Assembly: GCA_038850275.1 (NCBI GenBank)
Contig: JAWCLZ010000018.1
Span: 1 to 23,222 of the forward strand
DNA: 23,222 nucleotides
Source: JAWCLZ01 sp038850275
GTDB lineage: Archaea > Halobacteriota > JAWCLZ01
Direction of reading: 5' to 3'
Shown: in pieces, positions 6,707-13,153 of the stretch
Layout: each line of letters begins with the position of its first letter
Numbering within the stretch: position 1 is the first letter of the stretch
The notes under the pieces: generated by a model
Databases searched by the model: none
Told to the model about the DNA's origin: nothing
What the model saw: only the letters and a program-made list of their open reading frames with translations
Translations under genes and position numbers: made by a program

Positions 6707-7378
6707 ATGCATATAGCCGAGGGATATTTGCCTTTATCTTGGTGCATTTTATATTTTGGAATAGCAATGCCAGTTGTAGCTTACGGTATCTATAGATTGA
6801 GGAAGATAAAGGAGAGCTATCCAAGGGCAATACCACTAATTGCAGTGGCAGGGGGCTTTATGTTTATCCTCTCAGCATTAAAAATTCCCTCTGTTACAGG
6901 GAGCTGTTCACATCCCACTGGTACTGGAATTTCAATAGTTCTCTTTGGTTTGCCTATTACAGTATTGCTAGCTATAATGGTTCTAATCTTCCAAGCTTTA
7001 CTTCTAGCCCACGGCGGGATTACCACTCTAGGAGCGAATACTGTTTCAATGGGCTTGGTAGGCCCATTTATGGGATACATTGTGTATAAAGTGCTCAATA
7101 AGGCAAATTTAAAGTGGGAATATGTTGTATTCGCCACTGCTTTCACAGCAGATATATTTACATATGTTATCACTTCTACTCAAATAGCAGCTGCATATCC
7201 AATTCCAAGTTTCTCGCAGGCTTGGTTAGTTTTCATGGCAATATTTGTGATGACTCAAATTCCAATAGGGATAGCTGAGGGGTTATTATCAGTTGCTCTT
7301 TTCCACTATCTTGTTGAATATAGAGGAGATCTTTTAGCTGAGTTAAAGGTTTTAAAAAAGGTGGGTGTTAATGGATAG
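6707..7378 (+). CDS. cbiM: Cobalt ECF transporter substrate-binding membrane protein CbiM
   Basis: The 223-aa integral membrane protein is the S component of the cobalt energy-coupling-factor transporter. It starts MHIAEGYLP; in this family the free N-terminus and His2 coordinate the metal ion, and CSHPTGTG further on carries a second ligand region. Several hydrophobic segments span the length (for example 11-25, 42-58, 76-100, 134-155 and 178-205). It is the first gene of the operon and overlaps cbiN by 8 nt. There is no strong Shine-Dalgarno before 6707. The alternative metal is nickel, but the following corrin genes argue for cobalt. Confidence 0.95.
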   Translation: MHIAEGYLPLSWCILYFGIAMPVVAYGIYRLRKIKESYPRAIPLIAVAGGFMFILSALKIPSVTGSCSHPTGTGISIVLFGLPITVLLAIMVLIFQALLLAHGGITTLGANTVSMGLVGPFMGYIVYKVLNKANLKWEYVVFATAFTADIFTYVITSTQIAAAYPIPSFSQAWLVFMAIFVMTQIPIGIAEGLLSVALFHYLVEYRGDLLAELKVLKKVGVNG

Positions 7379-7622
7379 AAAGCCGCTACTTTTATTGATC
7401 ATAGCTGCAGTGCTATGCATATTCCCAGTTGTCTTCATTCCAGGGGAATATGCAAGTACCGATGAAATAGTTGAGGAGATTCCAACTGCTAATCCATGGT
7501 TTACCCCAGTATTCGAACCAGCAAGCGAGGAGATTGAATCTCTACTATTCTCAGTTCAAGCAGCAATTGGAGCGCTTATAATTGGCTACTACATTGGGCG
7601 GTGGCGTGGGGAGCATAAATGA
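7371..7622 (+). CDS. cbiN: Cobalt transport protein CbiN
   Basis: The 83-aa membrane protein has an N-terminal helix (residues 5-22) and a C-terminal helix (about 60-76) around an extracellular loop with the family features NPWFTPVFEP and SEEIESLLFSVQAAIGALI. CbiN is the accessory component needed for full activity of CbiM-type cobalt transporters. The frame is open from GTG 7365, but ATG 7371 is better spaced from the GGTGG sequence at 7361-7365. It overlaps cbiM upstream and cbiQ downstream (ATGA). Confidence 0.92.
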   Translation: MDRKPLLLLIIAAVLCIFPVVFIPGEYASTDEIVEEIPTANPWFTPVFEPASEEIESLLFSVQAAIGALIIGYYIGRWRGEHK

Positions 7623-8368
7623 TTGATTTAGAGAGCATGGATATTGATTATTATGCTCAGATGAATCGATTTATCTCCATTAGTCCATATTCAAAGATTT
7701 TCCTCTCACTATCTACCTTGTCAATCTTGATGGCAATACCATCCTTAGCTGTATCAATGGCATGCTTCTTTATCTTCACTTTCTTGATTTTATTTTCCAA
7801 TACCTCTAAAAAGTTATACTTTCTAATTCTAGCTCAAGTATTTTTCTTTGCAGCTCTTAATCTCTTGATATTTTCATTCTTTCTAGGGAGCCAAGTACTC
7901 ATAGAAATCTCTAGCTTTTTATATATCTATAGAGATGGGTTTAAGTTAGGGCTTTTATTATTCTTTAGAATGCTTGCAGGCTTCTCTTGCTTATATTTTT
8001 TGATATCAACTACTCCATCCACTCAGCTATTTAATGCTTTAAAGAAAATTGGAACTCCAGATGTTTTCATAGAGGTAATGGCATTGATATATCAATATAT
8101 CTTTTTAATATTTAAGGACACATCTAAAATGTTCATAGCATTGAAATCAAGAACAGCTTCCACACTGGGATTTAAAAAACTTGGGAGGCTATTGGCAAAT
8201 GTATTCATTAGGTCCTTTAATAGACAGGAAATGATGTGGATATCCATGACATCAAGATGTTATGATGGAAGATATCCAGCACTTAAGATAAAGCACGTTA
8301 AGATCAATGAATTAATCCCAGTGGTCTTATTTGACTTAGTTTTAATAATCATAGGAGTTTTAATATGA
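7619..8368 (+). CDS. cbiQ: Cobalt ECF transporter transmembrane T component CbiQ
   Basis: The 249-aa membrane protein couples the CbiO ATPase to CbiM. Hydrophobic segments occur near residues 25-60, 65-95 and 105-125 and at the C-terminus (231-249). The cytoplasmic coupling part (MFIALKSRTAST and MTSRCYDGRYP) matches the two short conserved motifs that contact the ATPase. It starts at ATG 7619, overlaps cbiN by 4 nt, and overlaps cbiO by 4 nt. Confidence 0.92.
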   Translation: MIDLESMDIDYYAQMNRFISISPYSKIFLSLSTLSILMAIPSLAVSMACFFIFTFLILFSNTSKKLYFLILAQVFFFAALNLLIFSFFLGSQVLIEISSFLYIYRDGFKLGLLLFFRMLAGFSCLYFLISTTPSTQLFNALKKIGTPDVFIEVMALIYQYIFLIFKDTSKMFIALKSRTASTLGFKKLGRLLANVFIRSFNRQEMMWISMTSRCYDGRYPALKIKHVKINELIPVVLFDLVLIIIGVLI

Positions 8369-9210
8369 TTATACTTGAAGCCATTGGAGTTTGCTATAGA
8401 TATCCAAATGGGGTGGATGCATTAAGGAATGTAAATATGCAGGTAAATGAAGGGGAAATTCTAGGTTTACTTGGACCCAATGGCTGTGGAAAAACCACTT
8501 TACTTCTGCACCTCAATGGTATATTGCAGCCCCAGAATGGGGAAATAAGATTCAAGGGGAAAAGGATTAAATATGATAAAAAAAGCCTAAGGGAGCTTAG
8601 AGAAAAAATAGGAATGGTTTTTCAAAATCCAGATGATCAAATAATATCCCCCACGGTCTGGGAAGAAGTTGCTTTTGGCCCAGTGAACCTAGGGTGGAAT
8701 GAGGATATGGTTAATGAAAGAGTTAATAGTGCTCTTTCACTACTTCAAATTGCACATCTAAAGGATAAACCCTCGCATTACATTAGCTTTGGAGAGAAAA
8801 AGAAACTATCTATAGCTTCGATTATTGCGATGGATCCAGAAGTATTGCTCCTTGATGAACCCACATCTAATTTGGATCCTAAATCTGCATCTTGGATGAT
8901 GAAGATAATCTATGATTTGAATAAAAAGAAGGGGAAGACTATAATAATTGCAACCCACGATATAGACCTAGCTCCTGTTTATGTAGATAAAATTTGCTTG
9001 ATGATGGATGGGAGGATCATAAAAAGCGGAACTCCTAGCGAGGTACTCTCAGATAGAGAATTAATTAGAGCTACAAACCTAAGGCTTCCTCGAGTTGGCC
9101 ATTTGATTGAGGTTTTAATGAAGGAAGATGGTTTAAATTTCAATGGAATACCTCTAACAATAGGTGAAGCAAGAAGGCTTATTAGGAGTTCTATGAGGAT
9201 GAAAGATTGA
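8365..9210 (+). CDS. cbiO: Cobalt ECF transporter ATPase CbiO
   Basis: The 281-aa ABC ATPase powers cobalt import. It has Walker A GPNGCGKT at 37-44, a Q-loop in VFQNPDDQ (85-92), a signature motif SFGEKKK at 141-147 (a common ECF variant of LSGGQ), Walker B LLLDEP at 161-166 and the switch histidine in ATHD (H198). Only one ATPase gene is present, so it probably works as a homodimer. It is translationally coupled to cbiQ. After the stop, 44 bp with repeated GATGAAAAAT-like units separates it from the next gene. Confidence 0.95.
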   Translation: MIILEAIGVCYRYPNGVDALRNVNMQVNEGEILGLLGPNGCGKTTLLLHLNGILQPQNGEIRFKGKRIKYDKKSLRELREKIGMVFQNPDDQIISPTVWEEVAFGPVNLGWNEDMVNERVNSALSLLQIAHLKDKPSHYISFGEKKKLSIASIIAMDPEVLLLDEPTSNLDPKSASWMMKIIYDLNKKKGKTIIIATHDIDLAPVYVDKICLMMDGRIIKSGTPSEVLSDRELIRATNLRLPRVGHLIEVLMKEDGLNFNGIPLTIGEARRLIRSSMRMKD

Positions 9211-9254
9211 TATGAAAAATAATTTGAAGATGAAAAATGAAAAAGTGATGATTT

Positions 9255-9926
9255 ATGTCCATGTTTGTATCTTGGAGTGGTGGGAAGGAAAGCTGTTTAG
9301 CTTGCTATAAAGCAATGCAAGCTGGCCTCACCATTTCCCATCTCTTGAATTTTGTGGATGAAGCTGGGAGGAGAAGTAGAAGCCATGGATTAAGGGTTGA
9401 ATTGCTGCAAGCTCAATCAATTGCAATTGGTATACCCATCATTCAAAGGCCTACTTCTTGGGAAACATATGAGCAAGAATTTAAAAAAAGCGCATTAGAG
9501 CTCAAGAGAATTGGAGTAGAGGGAGGGGTCTTTGGGGATGTAGATCTTCAGCTGCATAGAGACTGGGTGGAAAGAGTGTGCGCAGAGATTGGAATTAAGC
9601 CTATTCTACCACTTTGGTATATGAAGCGAGAACAAATATTGAATGAATTCATAGGCGCAGGATTTAAAGCTATAGTGGTTGCGGCAAAACCCAATTTACT
9701 TGACAAGGAATGGCTTGGTTGCAGAGTAGACGAAGAGTTTTTGAGAGAATTAAGCGAGCGAAAAATTGACCTATGCGGGGAGGGAGGCGAGTATCATACT
9801 TTCGTCATAGATGGCCCGATTTTCAAAAAGCGGATAAATATAGTTGAAAGCATCAAGCTACTCTGGAATGGTAAATGGATCTTAGATATAATTAAATATG
9901 AATTGAAGGGGAAAAATGAACCTTAA
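9255..9926 (+). CDS. DUF71/COG2102 PP-loop ATPase, probably the B12-associated subfamily
   Basis: The 223-aa protein begins with a PP-loop ATP-pyrophosphatase motif, SGGKES at 8-13. It carries the family C-terminal motif as GEGGEYHTFVIDGPIF. DUF71 includes diphthine-ammonia ligase (Dph6), which makes diphthamide on EF2. A second DUF71 subfamily clusters with cobalamin genes and has been predicted from comparative genomics to act in B12 metabolism. Dph6 proteins, as I recall them, have EGGE(F/Y)ET where this one has EGGEYHT. That difference, plus its position between cobalt transport and cobaltochelatase genes, favours the B12 role. Dph6 remains the alternative. The 3' end lies in a 19-bp triplicated repeat. 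Confidence 0.75.
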   Translation: MSMFVSWSGGKESCLACYKAMQAGLTISHLLNFVDEAGRRSRSHGLRVELLQAQSIAIGIPIIQRPTSWETYEQEFKKSALELKRIGVEGGVFGDVDLQLHRDWVERVCAEIGIKPILPLWYMKREQILNEFIGAGFKAIVVAAKPNLLDKEWLGCRVDEEFLRELSERKIDLCGEGGEYHTFVIDGPIFKKRINIVESIKLLWNGKWILDIIKYELKGKNEP

Positions 9927-9967
9927 AATGAAAAATGAACCTTAAAATGAAAAATGAACCTTAAAAT
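9911..9967 (+). repeat. Three perfect tandem copies of a 19-bp unit at a gene junction
   Basis: GAAAAATGAACCTTAAAAT occurs at 9911-9929, 9930-9948 and 9949-9967 without mismatch. Copy 1 holds the stop (TAA 9924-9926) of the DUF71 gene, and copy 3 holds the start (ATG 9954) of the cbiX-cbiT gene. In a single unit the ATGAACCTTAA string would contain both, so the two genes probably overlapped by 11 nt before the triplication pulled them apart. Confidence 0.9.
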
Positions 9968-10874
9968 ATTATTGATATTCCACGGAAGTAGACACGAGGC
10001 CTTTAAAAAAGCAATAGCTGAGATAGTGGAAGATGTTAAGAAGAGAACAAATTATCCAGTTGAAGCAATTACTCTCTCTGAAATCGATCTTTCAAAGATA
10101 GAGGAAGTTGTGGGAGAGGCTGAGAGGGTTATAGCAGTACCTGTTTTTCTCTCACGTGGAATACATACTGAGATAGACATTCCCAAGATATTAGGAAAAT
10201 TTAAAAACGTGGAATATGCAGGTCCACTTTCACCCGACCCTAGGATTTCAGAGATAATATTAGACAAGGTGCGTGAAAGTATAAATAAACATAGTAAGCC
10301 GGATTGGAATTATAAAAGCCCAGGGATCTCTGATCATCTTTTTTTAAAGTCAAAAGGAGGGTTGACTAGAGAGGAAATTAGATCGATTATAATTTCAAAG
10401 GCTAAGTTAAAAGGTGGCGAGAATGTTTTAGACATTGGAACTGGCTCTGCCTCTGTTGCAATTGAATTTGCATTATTTGGCTGCAGCGCAGTGGCTGTGG
10501 AGAAAAATCCCTTTAACTTTGAAGTTGCAAAGCAAAATATTCAGAGGTTTGGCTTAGAAGATAAAGTTAAATTGATTAAAGGCGACATTGCAAATATCGA
10601 GCTATCTCAATTCTTTGATGTTGTATTCATTGGTGGTGCGGATAACTTAAAGGCATCTCTTGATAGCTCTCTCCCTCGCTTGAAAAAAGGAGGGAGGATA
10701 ATCATTGCAGCTGTTCGACTTGAGACAATGTGGAGTGCTTGGAGTGAATTGATGGAGAGAAAAATACAGCCAGAGATATTGAGCATCTGGATGAGTAAGG
10801 GTAAAAAACTCGGCCACGGTACCATTTTAACTCCAAGCAGCCCTGTATTTTTGATCTATGGTGAGAAGAAATGA
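9954..10874 (+). CDS. Fusion of sirohydrochlorin cobaltochelatase (CbiX, short form) and cobalt-precorrin-6B/7 C15-methyltransferase/decarboxylase (CbiT)
   Basis: The 306-aa protein joins two enzymes. Residues 1-112 match short-form CbiX: HGSR with H10 and VPVFLSRGIHTEIDIPKIL with H71, the two metal-insertion histidines, then PLSPDPR. This part inserts cobalt into sirohydrochlorin. Residues 118-306 match CbiT: PGISDHLFLKSKGGLTREE, SAM motif I LDIGTGSASVAIEFA (159-173), and a Rossmann methyltransferase fold. CbiT removes the C12 acetate carboxyl and methylates C15. The usual partner CbiE (C5 methylation) is not fused here and not in the window. The start lies in the third 19-bp repeat, and the end overlaps cbiL by 4 nt. 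Confidence 0.88.
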   Translation: MNLKILLIFHGSRHEAFKKAIAEIVEDVKKRTNYPVEAITLSEIDLSKIEEVVGEAERVIAVPVFLSRGIHTEIDIPKILGKFKNVEYAGPLSPDPRISEIILDKVRESINKHSKPDWNYKSPGISDHLFLKSKGGLTREEIRSIIISKAKLKGGENVLDIGTGSASVAIEFALFGCSAVAVEKNPFNFEVAKQNIQRFGLEDKVKLIKGDIANIELSQFFDVVFIGGADNLKASLDSSLPRLKKGGRIIIAAVRLETMWSAWSELMERKIQPEILSIWMSKGKKLGHGTILTPSSPVFLIYGEKK

Positions 10875-11590
10875 AGCTCTATGGAATCGGCGTTGGACCG
10901 GGGGATCCGGAACTGCTGACATTAAAGGCCTACAGGGTTTTGAAGGAGGCAGAGATGATAATAGCACCTAGATCAAGAAAAGAGGGGGAGAGCCTTGCTT
11001 GGCGCGTTGTTAAAGGAATAGTTGAGGAGAGGAGGAATAAACCCATAGTTATTCAACCAGTTTTTCCTATGATAAAAAATAGAAAAAATAAAAATAAAAA
11101 TAAAAAAAATGGAAAAAATAGAGAAAAACTTGAAAATCGCTTTAGGCAAGTTGCAGCTAAGGTTTTAAAGAAGGGTGAGAAATGTAGAACAATTGCATTC
11201 ATAACCCTAGGGGATCCCTCTTTATATTCAACTTTCTATAAATTTTTAAGAGCTTTAAAGTTAAATAAAATTAAAATGGAGGTAGAAATTATACCTGGGA
11301 TAACCTCATTCTCAGCTTGCTCAGCATTAGCTAAAGTGCCAATAGCTGAGGGGGAGGAAAGCGCGGCTATAATCTCAAGGGTTAAGAAAGCTGCGAGAAA
11401 TTTTGAAACCATCATCTACATGAAACCTGTGGAGGTACAGCGGATTAAGAATCTTTTAAGGGGAGAAAAATGCAGAGCAATCCTAGGAGTTAGAGTTGGA
11501 ATGCAAGGGGAATTCATAATCTCTAGAGAACTTGATGAAATTCCAGAGCCAAGGGATTATTTCTCGATTCTCATAATAAGGAGAAATTAA
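10871..11590 (+). CDS. cbiL: Cobalt-factor II C20-methyltransferase CbiL
   Basis: The 239-aa precorrin methyltransferase of the TP-methylase fold adds the third methyl group (C20) of the ring. It has the N-terminal GVGPGDPELLTLKA, IAFITLGDPSLYSTF and EIIPGITSFSACSA motifs of this family; the APRS segment after the first motif is typical of CbiL/CobI. A Lys/Asn-rich insertion (about residues 68-86, KNRKNKNKNKKNGKNR) interrupts the domain. It is encoded by a nearly pure A-rich tract at 11071-11123 and is probably a surface loop expanded by slippage. The end abuts cbiF directly. Confidence 0.9.
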   Translation: MKLYGIGVGPGDPELLTLKAYRVLKEAEMIIAPRSRKEGESLAWRVVKGIVEERRNKPIVIQPVFPMIKNRKNKNKNKKNGKNREKLENRFRQVAAKVLKKGEKCRTIAFITLGDPSLYSTFYKFLRALKLNKIKMEVEIIPGITSFSACSALAKVPIAEGEESAAIISRVKKAARNFETIIYMKPVEVQRIKNLLRGEKCRAILGVRVGMQGEFIISRELDEIPEPRDYFSILIIRRN

Positions 11591-12325
11591 ATGAAAGTAA
11601 CCTTCGTGGGAGCTGGACCAGGTGATCCTGAATTAATTACATTGAAAGGGAAAAGGGTAATTGAAGCAGCTGATGTAATAATATATGCAGGCTCACTTAT
11701 AAATCGAGATATTTTAAAGTATGCAAAGGAAACAGCGATATTAATTGATAGCTCCAAGATGGATAGGTCTCAACTTTATAGTTTATATGAAAAATTCACT
11801 GCAGAGAATAAAAAGATTGTTAGAATCCACTCAGGAGATATAAGTTTTTATTCCGCAATTCAAGAGCAAATTGACTTCTTAACTCGAAAAAATATAGAGG
11901 TTGAAATAGTGCCTGGAGTTTCATCCCTAGCTGCTGCATCAGCAGCACTTCGCAGAGAGCTAACTCAGCCTAATATAGCCCAGACTTTGATAATCACTAG
12001 ACCAAGTGGACGAACAGGCAAGCCTGAGAGAGAGGCAATTAGGGAACTAGCTAAGCATAGAGCCACAATGATAATATTCCTAGGAGTCCACCTCATAGAG
12101 GAAATCGTATCTGAGTTAAAGCATGGATATAAAGAGGAAACCCCTGCTGCAGTTGTCTACAAAGCTTCTTGGAGTGATGAGAAAATTATAACTGGTACTT
12201 TAAGGGATATAGCTGAGAAAGTGAGAGCCATTGGTATAACTCGCCAAGCTTTAATAATCGTAGGGGATGCACTTGTAACTTCAGGGGTCTCCAAACTATA
12301 TAGAGGCGAGTTTGATAATGAGTAA
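11591..12325 (+). CDS. cbiF: Cobalt-precorrin-4 C11-methyltransferase CbiF
   Basis: The 244-aa TP-methylase shows VGAGPGDPELITLKGKR, YAGSLIN, IHSGDISFYSA and EIVPGVSSLAAASAALRREL, the last being typical of CbiF/CobM. It transfers the C11 methyl group from SAM before ring contraction is completed by CbiG. The ATG follows the cbiL stop with no gap. The stop (12323-12325) overlaps an out-of-frame ATG at 12318, at the edge of a tandem repeat that includes the cbiG start. Confidence 0.93.
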   Translation: MKVTFVGAGPGDPELITLKGKRVIEAADVIIYAGSLINRDILKYAKETAILIDSSKMDRSQLYSLYEKFTAENKKIVRIHSGDISFYSAIQEQIDFLTRKNIEVEIVPGVSSLAAASAALRRELTQPNIAQTLIITRPSGRTGKPEREAIRELAKHRATMIIFLGVHLIEEIVSELKHGYKEETPAAVVYKASWSDEKIITGTLRDIAEKVRAIGITRQALIIVGDALVTSGVSKLYRGEFDNE

Positions 12326-12328
12326 GAA

Positions 12329-12370
12329 TCTAATATGATGAGTAAGAAGTCTAATATGATGAGTAAGAAG
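12329..12370 (+). repeat. Two perfect tandem copies of a 21-bp unit at the cbiF/cbiG junction
   Basis: Copies lie at 12329-12349 and 12350-12370, with a partial related copy (AATGAGTAAGAA) at 12317-12328 over the cbiF stop. Each full copy supplies ATGATGAGTAAGAAG, so cbiG has alternative in-frame starts at 12335, 12338, 12356 and 12359. The unit length is a multiple of three, so each copy only adds seven residues to the N-terminus. Confidence 0.88.
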
Positions 12371-12754
12371 ATATCTATTTTCTCCATAACGCTAAAATCC
12401 TGTGAAACAGCGGTAAGGGTGAAGAATTTTCTAGCCGCGAAGGGATTGGATGCTGAATTGATTTGCCCATTGAAAAACACTTTCGAGGCAGATAAAAAAG
12501 TTGCAAGTATTTCCAAGGAAATCAAAAAGCACTTTCAAGAAAGGAGGAATATAATCGGCGTGCTCCCCCTTGGAATTCTCATTAGATCTATAAATCCAAT
12601 GGGAAAGGAAAGGGATCCTTGGGTAATCTGCATAGACGAGAGGGGTAGATATGTGATCAGCGTGCTCAATGGGCATAGAGGTGCAAATGAATATGCTAAA
12701 TTAATTGCGGGGGGGATCTCAGCTCAACCTGTGATAACCACTCGAGAGGAATGA
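12335..12754 (+). CDS. cbiG: Cobalt-precorrin-5A hydrolase CbiG, N-terminal domain
   Basis: The 139-aa ORF corresponds to the N-terminal domain of CbiG, with GVLPLGILIRSINP, DPWVICIDERGRYVISVLNG and a HRGANEYAKLIA segment. CbiG opens the delta-lactone and releases acetaldehyde, giving cobalt-precorrin-5B. The usual middle domain is absent: the protein stops at TGA 12752-12754 just after PVITTREE. The C-terminal domain continues in the same frame three nucleotides later. The first codons are repeat-derived, so the ancestral start is probably ATG 12359. The two halves may be separate chains, or a single chain made by readthrough. Confidence 0.85.
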   Translation: MMSKKSNMMSKKISIFSITLKSCETAVRVKNFLAAKGLDAELICPLKNTFEADKKVASISKEIKKHFQERRNIIGVLPLGILIRSINPMGKERDPWVICIDERGRYVISVLNGHRGANEYAKLIAGGISAQPVITTREE

Positions 12755-12757
12755 AAC

Positions 12758-13153
12758 TTGGAATTCTACATTGGCATAGGTTTCCACTATAGAGTTAATT
12801 CAAATCAAATTGAAGCTGCAATTAACTCATGCTTAAAAGAACTTAACATTGACCCTAGTTTTTTAAAGGGACTTTGCACAGTAGATTTTAAGGTAAATGA
12901 GGAATTGAAGAAGGCTTCAAGTAATCTAAAGATTCCTATATTCTCCTTCAGCTCCGAAGAGATAAACAGCTTGGATTATTCACTCTCCAAAAGCGCTGCT
13001 CTAGAGGTTTTAAAGATAAAAGGCGTGGCTGAGCCATGTGCAATATTAGCTGCTAAATTAGCTGCTAAGGAGAAAAAGTTGAAATTTAAGTTAATCACTA
13101 GGAGGGTTTATAAACAAAATATAACCCTCGCGGTGGTGAAATGCTATATATAG
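12758..13153 (+). CDS. cbiG: Cobalt-precorrin-5A hydrolase CbiG, C-terminal domain
   Basis: The 131-aa ORF matches the CbiG C-terminal domain: EFYIGIGFHYRVNSNQIEAA, TVDFKVNEELKKAS, GVAEPCAILAAK, and an end that normally leads to a VAL(A/V)R-type strand (ITLAVVKC). It is in the same frame as the N-terminal piece, separated only by TGA AAC. A TTG start at 12758 has a Shine-Dalgarno (AGAGGA, 12745-12750) with suitable spacing, so independent translation is plausible. The end overlaps cbiH by 13 nt. An ATG at 12751 exists but is out of frame. Confidence 0.82.
   Translation: MEFYIGIGFHYRVNSNQIEAAINSCLKELNIDPSFLKGLCTVDFKVNEELKKASSNLKIPIFSFSSEEINSLDYSLSKSAALEVLKIKGVAEPCAILAAKLAAKEKKLKFKLITRRVYKQNITLAVVKCYI

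Noticed and set aside
12752..12754. TGA reassigned to tryptophan throughout
   Set aside because: TGA is the natural stop of many intact genes here (for example ogg, cbiQ, cbiO, cbiX-T), so global reassignment is excluded.
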